This document shows, in pieces, positions 43,234 to 52,397 of a stretch of DNA of 64,000 bases. The DNA lies in the NCBI GenBank assembly GCA_910589035.1, contig CAJUSI010000081.1:62001-126000 (forward strand), given 5' to 3'. Every line of letters starts with the position of its first letter. Within the stretch, counting starts at the first letter, position 1. This DNA is from an uncultured Acetatifactor sp. (lineage in GTDB: Bacteria > Bacillota > Clostridia > Lachnospirales > Lachnospiraceae). The notes under the pieces were generated by a model. That model did no database searches and was not told the DNA's origin. It was given only the letters and a program-made list of their open reading frames with translations. The position numbers and the translations under genes were made by a program.

Positions 43234-44211
43234 ATGGAGCAGATAACAATTATCATTCCGAACTATAACGGAATCAAATTCATAAAGGGGTGCCTGGACT
43301 CCCTGCTTTGCCAGGAGCCGGGAACCCCAAAGTTCCGCATCCTGGTGGTGGACAATGGTTCCGAAGACGGGAGTCTGGAGCTGATAAGGAGAGAATTTCC
43401 GCAGGTTGAGCTCATTGCCCTGCCTTCCAATACAGGATTCTGCCATGCGGTGAATAGGGGAATTGAGGCTTCCGATACCCCTTACGTTATTCTGCTCAAC
43501 AATGACACAAAGGCGATGCCCTCCTTTGTCCGGAATCTCTACGGGGCGATTGAAAAAAAGCCGGTGGCTTTCTCCGTAAGCGCTAAAATGCTTATGTGGG
43601 ACAGGCCGGACCTGATCGACGATGCGGGGGACCAATACTGCGCTCTGGGCTGGGCCTATGCCCGGGGAAAGGGAAAGTCTGTGAAGGCATATGAAAGCCC
43701 TGCAGAAGTATTCTCTGCCTGCGGCGGGGCGGTTATTTACCGCAGAAGGATATTGAACGAGATCGGCCTTTTTGACGAAGCGCATTTTGCCTATCTGGAG
43801 GATCTGGATATAGGATATCGGGCAAGGCTTTACGGCTATAAGAATTATTATGAACCCTCTGCGGAGGTGATCCATTATGGGAGCGCCTCCAGCGGTTCCC
43901 GATACAACAGATGGAAAACTACGCTGTCTTCGGCCAACAGCGTCTATGTCATTGCCAAAAATATGCCCCTGCTTCAGCAAATCTGGAATCTGCCCTTTCT
44001 GATACCGGGATTTCTGATCAAATTTCTTTTCTTCTGTAAAAAGGGAATGGGCGCCTTATACCTGAAGGGGCTTGGGGAAGGCTTTCGAAAGTCTTTCTGC
44101 CAGGCAGGAAAAAAAAGGCGGATTCCTTCCCGCCAGGTCTGTCTGCGCCATTATCTGGCGGTTCAGGGACAGCTCTATGCAAACCTCTTTCGCTTTCTTA
44201 AGAAAACTTAA
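43234..44211 (+). CDS. GT2 glycosyltransferase, rhamnosyltransferase-like (WbbL group)
   Basis: A 325-residue transferase. The GT-A domain starts TIIIPNYNGIKFIKGCL and includes VVDNGSEDGS, LPSNTGFCHAVNRGIEAS, the metal-binding LLNNDTKA, ACGGAVIYRR and FAYLEDLDIGYRARLYGYK with the catalytic base region. A basic, partly hydrophobic C-terminus may sit on the membrane. The pattern is that of the WbbL/RfbF rhamnosyltransferase-like group; the actual sugar is not proven. ATG 43234 follows AAGGAG. A hairpin (44216-44243) follows the stop. Confidence 0.87.
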   Translation: MEQITIIIPNYNGIKFIKGCLDSLLCQEPGTPKFRILVVDNGSEDGSLELIRREFPQVELIALPSNTGFCHAVNRGIEASDTPYVILLNNDTKAMPSFVRNLYGAIEKKPVAFSVSAKMLMWDRPDLIDDAGDQYCALGWAYARGKGKSVKAYESPAEVFSACGGAVIYRRRILNEIGLFDEAHFAYLEDLDIGYRARLYGYKNYYEPSAEVIHYGSASSGSRYNRWKTTLSSANSVYVIAKNMPLLQQIWNLPFLIPGFLIKFLFFCKKGMGALYLKGLGEGFRKSFCQAGKKRRIPSRQVCLRHYLAVQGQLYANLFRFLKKT

Positions 44212-44213
44212 GA

Positions 44214-44245
44214 AACAACTTCATAAAATCATAAGTTGTTTTCTA
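44214..44245 (+). terminator. Terminator-like hairpin
   Basis: AAACAACTT pairs with AAGTTGTTT around a short AT-rich loop and is followed by TCTATATAATAAT, so it may end the transferase transcript. Confidence 0.5.
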
Positions 44246-44324
44246 TATAATAATACTAAAAACGGCAGGGCTTCACAGGCTCCATCTTTTCAGATGCCTT
44301 CAGCGAAATCCTGCGCTTTCGTAC

Positions 44325-44478
44325 ACCGGTGCATTCATTCCCGAGTAATCAGTGCTTGAGGACCGAACCAGGACAAGGCGGAGGAGAGAGGCGATGCGGT
44401 GGACACGCCTGCCGACGACAACGCGGTACTGGTGCAGACAGCGAGTGCTGATTACTCGAGGAATAATGCAACGGGGTA
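44325..44478. repeat. Long imperfect inverted repeat (MITE-like or structured RNA)
   Basis: The left arm has GTGCATTCATTCCCGAGTAA followed by TCAGTGCTTG. The right arm read in complement has TTGCATTATTCCTCGAGTAA followed by TCAGCACTCG. The arms are about 45 nt and enclose a GC-rich centre with no open reading frame of note. It directly precedes the wbaP-like gene. Confidence 0.5.
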
Positions 44479-44549
44479 TGGGTATAATTCTGAGCCCGGC
44501 TTGTCCGGATCAGGGATGTAAATGACAGGCTGTACGTCGGGTGACGCTT

Positions 44550-45956
44550 ATGATAAAAGACAATCAGAAAGTATTTAACCGGTTAATGGTAATCGTGGAC
44601 GCCGTTATTACGGCGGTTTCCTTTATGTCAGCCTATTATTTTAAATTCTATGTGCTGAATAACGGCCCGGGTCCCGGTGTGCTTCCGGTGGGAGATTATT
44701 ACATGCTCCTGCTCTTCCTGGTACCCGTATATATGCTCCTGTATTATTCCTGCAGTGTATATGCGCCCAAGAGGACGGTGCGCAGACGTTTTGAGATTTA
44801 TGGAATTATCAAGGCCAACACCATCGGCCTGGTGGCGCTGATCATCATTCTGTACATGATTATCAGGGAGATTAATTTCTCCCGTTCCGTAATTGCCTTT
44901 TTTTATGTGTTTAATGTTTTTTTCACCTCCTGCTTTCGGCTGAGCCTGCGCAAGGGTCTCCGCACCATCCGCAGCAAGGGCTATAATCTGAAGCATATTC
45001 TGCTGGTGGGGTATTCACGGGCGGCGGAGGAATATATCGACAGGCTGACGGATAATCCCCAGTGGGGGTATGTGGCGTGCGGAATATTGGACGACCATAT
45101 TCCGGCGGGAACACTCTATAAGGGAGTCAAGGTATTGGGCAGGCTGGGAAATCTGGAGGTTATTCTGCCGGAGAACAGGCTGGATGAGATTGCCATTTCT
45201 CTTTCCCTCCAGGATTATGACCGCCTGGAAGGGATTGTGGCCGTCTGTGAAAAATCCGGTGTGCATACGAAATTTATTCCGGATTATAACAGCCTGATTC
45301 CGAGCAAGCCTTACACCGAGGATCTGATGGGGCTCCCGGTGATCAATATCAGATATGTGCCCCTGACCAATACGGGCAATATCCTCATAAAGAGAGCCGT
45401 GGACATTGTGGGCTCCCTTTTCGGAATCGTAATTACTTCGCCCATTATGCTGCTGTCCGCCATTGCAGTGAAGCTGACCAGCCCCGGGCCCGTGATTTTT
45501 AAGCAGGAGAGGGTGGGGCTTCACAATAAGACCTTTAATATGTACAAATTCCGAAGCATGGAGAAGCAGGCGCCCGGGGAGGAGAAGAAGGCCTGGACCG
45601 TGAGAAACGACCCGAGAGTCACACCCGTGGGAAAATTCCTGCGGCGTACAAGCCTGGATGAGCTTCCCCAGCTGTTTAATATACTGAGAGGGGATATGAG
45701 CCTGGTGGGACCCCGGCCGGAGCGCCCGCTGTTCGTGCGGAAGTTTCAGGAGGAGATTCCCAGGTACATGGTGAAGCACCAGGTGCGGCCGGGCCTTACC
45801 GGATGGGCCCAGGTGAACGGCCTTCGGGGGGATACCTCCATAAGGAAAAGGATTGAGTACGATATCTACTATATCGAGAACTGGACCCTGGGCTTTGATA
45901 TGAAAATAATCCTGATGACCTTTTTTACAGGATTTATTAATAAAAATGCATACTAA
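44550..45956 (+). CDS. Undecaprenyl-phosphate sugar-1-phosphate transferase (WbaP/WcaJ type)
   Basis: Polyisoprenyl-phosphate hexose-1-phosphate transferase, 468 residues, which starts glycan assembly on undecaprenyl phosphate. Four N-terminal helices (about 10-115) are followed by a Rossmann-like regulatory domain (HILLVGYSRAAEEYI, CGILDDHIPAG). The C-terminal catalytic domain begins KRAVDIVGSLFGIVITSPIM, with SPGPVIFKQERVGLHNKTF, YKFRSM, LRRTSLDELPQLFNIL, SLVGPRPERPLF and VRPGLTGWAQVNG. It is the only initiating transferase in the window. The sugar (Glc, Gal or an amino-deoxy sugar) cannot be assigned. GTG 44541 is an alternative start. The LCP gene follows 19 nt later. Confidence 0.92.
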   Translation: MIKDNQKVFNRLMVIVDAVITAVSFMSAYYFKFYVLNNGPGPGVLPVGDYYMLLLFLVPVYMLLYYSCSVYAPKRTVRRRFEIYGIIKANTIGLVALIIILYMIIREINFSRSVIAFFYVFNVFFTSCFRLSLRKGLRTIRSKGYNLKHILLVGYSRAAEEYIDRLTDNPQWGYVACGILDDHIPAGTLYKGVKVLGRLGNLEVILPENRLDEIAISLSLQDYDRLEGIVAVCEKSGVHTKFIPDYNSLIPSKPYTEDLMGLPVINIRYVPLTNTGNILIKRAVDIVGSLFGIVITSPIMLLSAIAVKLTSPGPVIFKQERVGLHNKTFNMYKFRSMEKQAPGEEKKAWTVRNDPRVTPVGKFLRRTSLDELPQLFNILRGDMSLVGPRPERPLFVRKFQEEIPRYMVKHQVRPGLTGWAQVNGLRGDTSIRKRIEYDIYYIENWTLGFDMKIILMTFFTGFINKNAY

Positions 45957-45975
45957 ATAATAAGGAGAAAGTATT

Positions 45976-47064
45976 ATGGCAACCGGAGGAAGAACGAACG
46001 CAGGAAAGAGTGCGGCGAGACAGAAGAGAAAGATGATTCTCTTCGCAATTGAAATTATTATCATACTGGTGATGGTAGCGGTATTGTATCTGGTGATGAA
46101 TAAGACCAGCGAGGGACCGAAGCTTACGGTGCTGGATGAGGAAAAGCTGGAAATTCCTTCCGAAGTGAAGGTGATGGAAGAAGAGGGCGGCACCATGCAT
46201 GGCTATATGAACATAGCGCTCTTCGGCGTGGACGCGGAGACAGAGAACCAGCTGTATAAGGGCAGCCGAAGCGACAGTACCATGATCGCCAGCATTAACC
46301 TGGATACAGGGGAGATCAGGCTGGTGAGCGTATACCGGGACACCTATCTCAATCGAGGAGATGATAATTACTCAAAATGTAATGCAGCATATTCTAAGGG
46401 CGGAGCCGAGCAGGCGGTCAAAATGCTGAACATGAATCTGGACATGAATATCACAAATTTTATCACGGTGGGTTACAAGGGTCTGAGTGAGGTCATAGAC
46501 GGCCTGGGCGGCGTGTACATCGATGTGGACAGCGAGGAGCTGAAGCATATCAACAATTACCAGGCCAGCGTGGCAGGTGTGCTGAAATGCGAATATACTA
46601 TGGTGACGGAGCCGGGATATCAGCTGTTAAACGGTATCCAGGCGACGGCCTACTGCCGTATCCGTTATACCAAGGGGGACGACTTCCAACGTACTGCAAG
46701 GCAGAGGGAGGTCATAAAGGCCATTGAGGAGCAGGCGAAGAAGAAGGATCTGGTGACTTTGACCAAGGTGTTTAACGATAGCATAGACGATATCTACACC
46801 AGTCTTGACAGCGCGGATATTCTGAAATTGCTGGAGCATATCGCGGATTACAAGATTGTGGATGAGGATGGATTTCCCCAGCCGGATATGCGCGCAAACG
46901 CCAATATGGGAGCCAATGGCGCCTGCATTATTCCTACCGATCTGGAGTCCAATGTGGTATGGCTGCATCATTTCCTCTTTGCGGACGAGGATTATACGGT
47001 GACGGACAGCGTCAGAGAATACAGCCAGAAGATTTCTTCGGACGCTTCAAAATATCTCCAGTAA
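45976..47064 (+). CDS. LytR-CpsA-Psr (LCP) family glycan ligase
   Basis: A 362-residue membrane-anchored phosphotransferase that moves undecaprenyl-pyrophosphate-linked glycans onto peptidoglycan outside the cell. One transmembrane helix (about 18-38) follows a basic cytoplasmic start. The LCP domain has MNIALFGVD, RSDSTMIASINLDTGEIRLVS with the conserved Arg/Asp, SVYRDTYL, GLGGVYIDVD, AYCRIRYTKGDDFQRTARQR. AAGGAGAAAG precedes the ATG. Directly downstream of the initiating transferase, it fits wall attachment of the glycan. A terminator follows at 47087. Confidence 0.93.
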   Translation: MATGGRTNAGKSAARQKRKMILFAIEIIIILVMVAVLYLVMNKTSEGPKLTVLDEEKLEIPSEVKVMEEEGGTMHGYMNIALFGVDAETENQLYKGSRSDSTMIASINLDTGEIRLVSVYRDTYLNRGDDNYSKCNAAYSKGGAEQAVKMLNMNLDMNITNFITVGYKGLSEVIDGLGGVYIDVDSEELKHINNYQASVAGVLKCEYTMVTEPGYQLLNGIQATAYCRIRYTKGDDFQRTARQREVIKAIEEQAKKKDLVTLTKVFNDSIDDIYTSLDSADILKLLEHIADYKIVDEDGFPQPDMRANANMGANGACIIPTDLESNVVWLHHFLFADEDYTVTDSVREYSQKISSDASKYLQ

Positions 47065-47086
47065 TACTATCTTATGACGAATTCTG

Positions 47087-47118
47087 AAGGGGGAGTGTTC
47101 GCGCTCTCCCTTTTCTGC
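47087..47118 (+). terminator. Rho-independent terminator after LCP gene
   Basis: GGGGGAG pairs with CTCTCCC (one G-U pair) around TGTTCGCG and is followed by TTTTCT. Confidence 0.7.
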
Positions 47119-47226
47119 TTTATCCAGGCCCGGAGAAAACGGAATCCATATTTGCCGGGAGGGGGCAGGCTTTTGCTGTGAAGCGCTGCCCCCTGCCGGA
47201 AACAGGGTGCGAAAGGAAAAGACCTC

Positions 47227-48177
47227 ATGAAGATTGATATCATCATTCCCGCATATAAGCCGGGCAAAGCGCTCTTTACTCTGTTGGACAGGCTGGAAGG
47301 ACAGTCCGTCCCGGTCAGGAATATAATTCTCATGAATACCGGCAGAGAACATTTCGAAGCTTTGATTCGGGGAATGGAATTTGCGGAAAAATATCCCAAT
47401 GTGCAGGTGCATCATCTGCCCAGGGAGGAATTTGACCATGGAGGCACCAGGCATCGGGGAGTACAGTATTCCGATGCGGAAATCTTTCTGACCATGACCC
47501 AGGACGCCTTGCCGGCAGATCCATACCTTGTAGAGAAGCTGGTACAGAATTTAAAAGGGAAGGTGGCGGCAGCCTATGCCAGGCAGCTTCCGGGACCGGA
47601 TTCCTCGGAATTCGAGAGAATTTCCAGAGCGTTCAATTATCCGGAGACCTCCCGGGTCAAGACGGCGGATGATCTGGAGAAGCTGGGAATCAAAACCTTT
47701 TTCTGCTCCAATGTATGCGCCGCGTACCGAAGGGATATCTATGAGGAATTGGGCGGATTTATCAGGCATACTATTTTTAATGAAGATATGATATACGCCG
47801 CGGGGGCCGTGAGGGCGGGGTACGGGATTGCCTACGAGGCGCAGGCCAGGGTAATCCACTCCCACAATTACACGAACCTCCGGCAGCTTCGCAGGAATTT
47901 TGACCTGGGGGTGTCCCAGGCGGAGCATCCGGAGGTATTCGGGGCGGTGGCGTCGGAGGCGGAGGGCAAAAAGCTGGTAAAGGGAGCCTGGGATACCCTG
48001 AGGGCCGGGAAGAAGCTGTACCGGTTTCCGGGCTTTTGCCTGCAATGCGGCTTTAAATACGCCGGCTATCTCCTGGGGAAGCATTACAAAAAGCTGCCCC
48101 GCAGCCTTGTCATGAGGATCACCACCAACCGGGAATACTGGCGGCAGGAGGCTGCGAAGGAGGATAATGTAAAATAA
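47227..48177 (+). CDS. GT2 glycosyltransferase, RfbF-like
   Basis: A 316-residue cytosolic transferase. DIIIPAYKPGKALFTLL opens the GT-A fold. EEFDHGGTRHRGVQYS and FLTMTQDALPADPYLVEKL (with the acidic motif QDA) are typical of rhamnosyltransferase-like GT2 enzymes of the RfbF type. FFCSNVCAAYRRDIYEELGGF and FNEDMIYAAGAVRAGY carry the catalytic region. AAAGGAAAAG precedes the ATG. It comes after the LCP terminator and closes the glycan locus. Donor probably dTDP-rhamnose or a related deoxysugar (inference). Confidence 0.85.
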   Translation: MKIDIIIPAYKPGKALFTLLDRLEGQSVPVRNIILMNTGREHFEALIRGMEFAEKYPNVQVHHLPREEFDHGGTRHRGVQYSDAEIFLTMTQDALPADPYLVEKLVQNLKGKVAAAYARQLPGPDSSEFERISRAFNYPETSRVKTADDLEKLGIKTFFCSNVCAAYRRDIYEELGGFIRHTIFNEDMIYAAGAVRAGYGIAYEAQARVIHSHNYTNLRQLRRNFDLGVSQAEHPEVFGAVASEAEGKKLVKGAWDTLRAGKKLYRFPGFCLQCGFKYAGYLLGKHYKKLPRSLVMRITTNREYWRQEAAKEDNVK

Positions 48178-48415
48178 TGCAGGGCAGGTATTCAGGCAAT
48201 CAAATACCTCGTTGCGGGTATACGCCCTTCGCAGCATACACAAAAACAATATATTTCTGCCGGGTTCATTGCCGGCGGAAATGGCGGGAAAGGTATCTGG
48301 CATTTGGCATCCGGAATTCGGTATGCGGGAAACACCGCAAAGAAGGAAGTGCGGGAAAGCAATACGGAAAAGCGGCACAGTGAAATAGCACAGGCTATGG
48401 AAAGGGAACGGAATT

Positions 48416-50254
48416 ATGTGCGGAATAGTAGGTTATATCGGAAAAGAACAGGCGGCCCCCATTATATTGGACGGATTGGCCAGGCTGGAATACAGGGGAT
48501 ACGATTCGGCGGGCATGGCAGTGTATGACGGCGAGAAAATCTGTACCCGAAAGGCCATCGGAAGGCTGAAGGTTCTGGAGAATATTACCAGGGGCGGGGA
48601 GAGCATGCCGGGAACCTGCGGCATCGGACATACCAGGTGGGCCACCCACGGGGCGCCCAGCCAAAGGAACGCGCACCCTCATACCAATGAGGCGGGGACC
48701 ATTGCGCTTGTACACAACGGCATCATCGAGAATTACATTCCTCTGAAAAAGAAAATGGAGGAGAAGGGCTACCGCTTTGTATCCGAGACAGATACGGAGG
48801 TGCTTGCCCATCTGCTGGATTACTACTACCGGCAGGATCCCCTGGAAGCCATCACAAAGGTGCTGCATAGGGTGGAGGGTTCCTACGCCCTGGGAATATT
48901 GTTCGCGGATCATCCGGGAGAGATCTATGCGGCCAGGAAGGACAGTCCTCTGATCGTGGGGCAGAACGATACGGGCTGCCTGATTGCGTCGGATGTGCCG
49001 GCGATTCTGAAATACACCAGAACCGTCTATTACATGGAAAATCAGGAGGTGGCAGTCCTCAGGGGAGACAGCCTGAGCTTTTACTCCATGGATGAAGAGG
49101 AGGTGGCAAAGGAGCCGGCCACCATAGACTGGGACGCCGATGCCGCCGAAAAAGCGGGGTATGAGCATTTCATGCTGAAGGAAATGTATGAGCAGCCCAG
49201 AACCATTGTGGACACCGTCTCTCCCAGGCTTCGGGATAACGGCGGGGAGAAGGATATCACAATCGAGGAGCTGAACATGACGGATGAGGAGCTGAAGGCC
49301 GTGCGCAAGATACATATTGTGGCCTGCGGCTCCGCCTATCACGCCGGCGTCACCGGAAAATATGTACTGGAAGGACTGGCCAGGATTCCTGTGGAGGTGG
49401 ACCTGGCAAGCGAATACCGCTACCGTAATCCTCTGCTGGAGGAGGGCAGCCTTGTGATTGTCATCAGCCAGTCAGGGGAGACAGCAGACACCCTGGCGGC
49501 GCTTAGGGAATCAAAAGCCAGGGGCATTCGGGTGCTGGGCATTGTCAATGTGGTGGGAAGCTCCATCGCCAGAGAGGCAGATGCCTGCCTGTATACCTGG
49601 GCGGGACCGGAGATCGCGGTGGCCACCACCAAGGCTTACAGCGCGCAACTGGCGGCCTTATACCTTCTGGCCATGAAATTCGGAAGGGTCAGGGGAGTCC
49701 TGACGGATACGGAATTCCGAAGCCTTTCGGATTCCCTGAAGTGTCTTCCGGATCAGATCGAGCTGCTGCTGGGGCAGAAGCAGAAGATACAGCGGTTTGC
49801 AAACCGCTACCTGGGCGCCCGGGATATCTTCTTCATCGGAAGGGGAATCGATTATGCCATCTCCCTGGAGGGCTCGCTGAAGCTGAAGGAAATTTCCTAT
49901 ATTCACTCGGAGGCATATGCGGCGGGAGAGCTGAAGCATGGGACCATTTCCCTGATCGAGGACGGCACGCTGGTGGTAGCCGTATCCACACAGCCGGAGC
50001 TCTACCAGAAGACCATCAGCAATATCGTGGAGGTGAAGGCCAGAGGAGCCTTTGTGATGGCGGTGACCAATGAGGAGAACAAGGCGGTGGAAAAGGTCTC
50101 CGATTATGTGGTCTACCTGCCCGGGACCCATCCCCGTTTCACCAATTCTCTGGCCATCATTCCCCTGCAGCTGTTTGCATATTATGTGGCTCTGGGCAGG
50201 GGCTGCGATGTGGATAAGCCCAGGAACCTGGCTAAGTCCGTGACGGTGGAGTAA
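48416..50254 (+). CDS. glmS: Glutamine-fructose-6-phosphate aminotransferase
   Basis: Makes glucosamine-6-phosphate from fructose-6-phosphate and glutamine, the first step to UDP-GlcNAc for peptidoglycan and the glycan locus. The N-terminal glutaminase starts with the nucleophile Cys2 (MCGIVGYIGKEQAAP), with RLEYRGYDSAG, GHTRWATHGAPS and VHNGIIENY. Two SIS domains follow with ACGSAYHAG, SQSGETADTL and the C-terminal LAKSVTVE. 612 residues, the normal length. AAAGGGAACGG precedes the ATG. The 238-nt upstream region shows no glmS ribozyme consensus. Confidence 0.96.
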   Translation: MCGIVGYIGKEQAAPIILDGLARLEYRGYDSAGMAVYDGEKICTRKAIGRLKVLENITRGGESMPGTCGIGHTRWATHGAPSQRNAHPHTNEAGTIALVHNGIIENYIPLKKKMEEKGYRFVSETDTEVLAHLLDYYYRQDPLEAITKVLHRVEGSYALGILFADHPGEIYAARKDSPLIVGQNDTGCLIASDVPAILKYTRTVYYMENQEVAVLRGDSLSFYSMDEEEVAKEPATIDWDADAAEKAGYEHFMLKEMYEQPRTIVDTVSPRLRDNGGEKDITIEELNMTDEELKAVRKIHIVACGSAYHAGVTGKYVLEGLARIPVEVDLASEYRYRNPLLEEGSLVIVISQSGETADTLAALRESKARGIRVLGIVNVVGSSIAREADACLYTWAGPEIAVATTKAYSAQLAALYLLAMKFGRVRGVLTDTEFRSLSDSLKCLPDQIELLLGQKQKIQRFANRYLGARDIFFIGRGIDYAISLEGSLKLKEISYIHSEAYAAGELKHGTISLIEDGTLVVAVSTQPELYQKTISNIVEVKARGAFVMAVTNEENKAVEKVSDYVVYLPGTHPRFTNSLAIIPLQLFAYYVALGRGCDVDKPRNLAKSVTVE

Positions 50255-50420
50255 TTTCCGTGTGCATTGCTTTCCTTGTGACAGCCTCCAGGAGTCCGAT
50301 GAATTTCACAATCACTTCATGGAGTAAACACAATTCCGTCACAATTAAGGTCTATACTGAATCTATCAACAGGAAGGAACAAAACGTAAATTTTATTTGA
50401 AAAGAAAAGAGGTAATTATT

Positions 50421-51737
50421 ATGTACGAAAATGAAATTTATTCGAATTCCGATTCCGGAAGGTATACGACTTATCAGACCAATAGCGCGGTTTACGGCGG
50501 AAATTCCAACGGAAATACCCCGGGAGAGGCAGGCAAAAAGAAGAAGGGGATATTCCGCAAATTCCTTCTGTGTATGGGACTGGGCCTATGCTTCGGACTG
50601 TTTGCGGGCGCGGGATTTTACGGAGTGAAGTACGGAGCGGGAAGCCTGTTCCCTGCGGGTAATCAGGAGGCCCTGTCCGGGAATCCGCAGCAGCAGGCGC
50701 CCTCCGGCAATACGGCGACCAATGTCAATTATGTCACCTATGTCAGCGATGACGTCTCTGATGTGGTGGAGAAGGTGATGCCCGCCATGGTATCCATTGT
50801 AAATAATTATACCAGCACCATGAATATCTGGGGATACTCCTACAGCCAGCCAGGTACTTCCGCAGGCTCCGGCATTATTGTCTCCGAGAATGAAAAGGAG
50901 CTCCTGATTGTAACCAATTACCATGTGGTGGACGGTGCGGAGGATCTGGAGATTCTCTTTATCGACGGATCCACGGCCCATGCCAATATCAAGGGGCGCG
51001 ACTCGGATATGGATCTGGCGGTGATCGCGGTGTCGCTGGAAGAGCTGTCTCAGGAAACCAGGGACGCCATTGCCGTGGCTACTATGGGTGACAGCGACAG
51101 CCTGAAGCTCGGAACTCCCGTGATTGCCATCGGAAATGCCCTCGGGGAAGGACAATCCGTGACCAACGGCATAATCAGCGCCCTGGATCGTCAGGTTACC
51201 ATGGAGGACGGCAGTACCGGAACTTTTATTCAGACCAACGCGGCCATCAATTCCGGCAATTCCGGCGGAGCGCTGCTCACCATTACCGGCGAGGTAATCG
51301 GCATTAATTCCGGCAAGGTAAAGGGAACCGGCATAGAGGGCATGGGATACGCCATCCCAATCAGTAAGGCTAGCCCTATTATAGCGGATCTGATGGAGCA
51401 TCAGACCAGAACGGAAAAGGTAGCCGAGGAGGATATAGGATACATGGGAATTTCTCCTCAGGATGTCACCGGCCAGATGGCTCAGACATACGGAATGCCC
51501 CAGGGCGTGTATGTTTACAGCGTGGAGGAGAACTCCGCCGCAGAGGCAGCCGGTATGAGGAAAGGGGATATCATCGTGAAGATCGACGGCCAGAGGATTT
51601 CCTCCTATGCCGATCTCAAGACGATTATGCAGTATTACAGCGCAGGAGAAACGGTCACGATTGTGGTACAGCGGTTTGAGGGCGGCGAGTATGAGCCCCA
51701 TGATCTGGAGATCACCTTCGGGAGAAGGGAGAAGTAG
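50421..51737 (+). CDS. HtrA/DegP-like membrane-anchored serine protease with PDZ domain
   Basis: A 438-residue S1C protease. A short cytoplasmic start rich in Asn/Tyr/Gly is followed by a transmembrane anchor (about 50-72), a Gln/Ser linker, then the trypsin-like domain with His in TNYHVVDG, Asp in DSDMDLAVI and Ser in AINSGNSGGALL. A PDZ domain (about 325-438) contains GVYVYSVEENSAAEAAGM and GDIIVKIDG. It degrades or refolds damaged proteins outside the membrane. ATG 50421 has AAAGAGGT ahead. The promoter is unclear, although TATACT lies near 50353. Confidence 0.92.
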   Translation: MYENEIYSNSDSGRYTTYQTNSAVYGGNSNGNTPGEAGKKKKGIFRKFLLCMGLGLCFGLFAGAGFYGVKYGAGSLFPAGNQEALSGNPQQQAPSGNTATNVNYVTYVSDDVSDVVEKVMPAMVSIVNNYTSTMNIWGYSYSQPGTSAGSGIIVSENEKELLIVTNYHVVDGAEDLEILFIDGSTAHANIKGRDSDMDLAVIAVSLEELSQETRDAIAVATMGDSDSLKLGTPVIAIGNALGEGQSVTNGIISALDRQVTMEDGSTGTFIQTNAAINSGNSGGALLTITGEVIGINSGKVKGTGIEGMGYAIPISKASPIIADLMEHQTRTEKVAEEDIGYMGISPQDVTGQMAQTYGMPQGVYVYSVEENSAAEAAGMRKGDIIVKIDGQRISSYADLKTIMQYYSAGETVTIVVQRFEGGEYEPHDLEITFGRREK

Positions 51738-51903
51738 GGTACCCTGTCCGCAGACATAAGGATTTCCTCAATCAAATATTACGATGCAGGCACGGCATAA
51801 GGTCAGCTTCGCAGACTTGACTCATTGCCCAACGAGTAATGTTTGCCCGGGGGGATAAATGCGGAGAGGAAACAGATAGAAAGAGAATGATGAGAAAGGA
51901 ATG

Positions 51904-51936
51904 CCCCGGACGGAAAGCCGCGTCCGGGGTAATTTT
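51904..51936 (+). terminator. Rho-independent terminator
   Basis: CCCCGGAC pairs with GTCCGGGG around GGAAAGCCGC and is followed by TAATTTTC. Confidence 0.65.
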
Positions 51937-52102
51937 CTGAGATGCTTTGTGAAAGCCGCTTTATCTTAGCCTCCCTGTCTATCAGAAGATTTCTGAACCT
52001 GCTGCGGAAGAGCCGGAATCATAATTATGCCGGAAAACACAGGTCTTCGTTGTGATACTCCGGCAGAAGCGCAGCGGGTTGGGGAACATTGGGAGCAGCA
52101 GC

Positions 52103-52170
52103 ACTTGAGCACATAACAACGAAATCTGGTGCAAGATGGTAAAATATGGTTCCGGTTTGTCCGGGTCATG
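52103..52170 (+). repeat. Copy of the ~65-bp intergenic repeat
   Basis: TATGGTTCCGGTTT then a T-CCGGGT end (52145-52166) differs by one base from 16485-16505. The preceding ATAACAACGA matches 16453-16460. Confidence 0.5.
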
Positions 52171-52196
52171 GGAGAATTCATTTAGAAAAAGTTTAC

Positions 52197-52225
52197 TTGT
52201 GCTGAGATACATTTTCAAGTATACT
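52197..52225 (+). promoter_or_regulatory. Sigma-A promoter of clpX paralog
   Basis: TTGTGC, a 17-nt spacer, then TATACT. Transcription would start near 52232. Confidence 0.5.
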
Positions 52226-52397
52226 TAAAAGGGAAATTCCGAGGGAAGGTGTTTCCGGAAACGGGCAAGCCGTCCCCGAATGACACAAGAGTTCCCGGAA
52301 ACAGACAAGTATTTCGGAACCGATAACATTGAGGACAATAACCGAAGCGGAAGCTGGCGGAAACGAAATCGGACAGAACGAAACGAGGAGTGTGATT

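Larger units (their letters stand above)
44212..44549. other. Intergenic region with terminator-like hairpin and long inverted repeat
   Basis: No gene is seen. It holds the hairpin at 44214-44245 and the inverted-repeat element at 44325-44478. Confidence 0.5.
51738..52397 (+). other. Long intergenic region before clpX paralog
   Basis: No gene is seen in about 660 nt. Contents: a terminator (51904-51929), a copy of the 65-bp repeat (52103-52170), a promoter (52197-52225) and a leader of about 170 nt before the clpX start. 51738-51900 and 51935-52100 show nothing I can name. Confidence 0.5.

Noticed and set aside
48178..48415. glmS ribozyme upstream of glmS
   Set aside because: I looked for the conserved core near a cleavage site and saw no match; only small unrelated hairpins are present.
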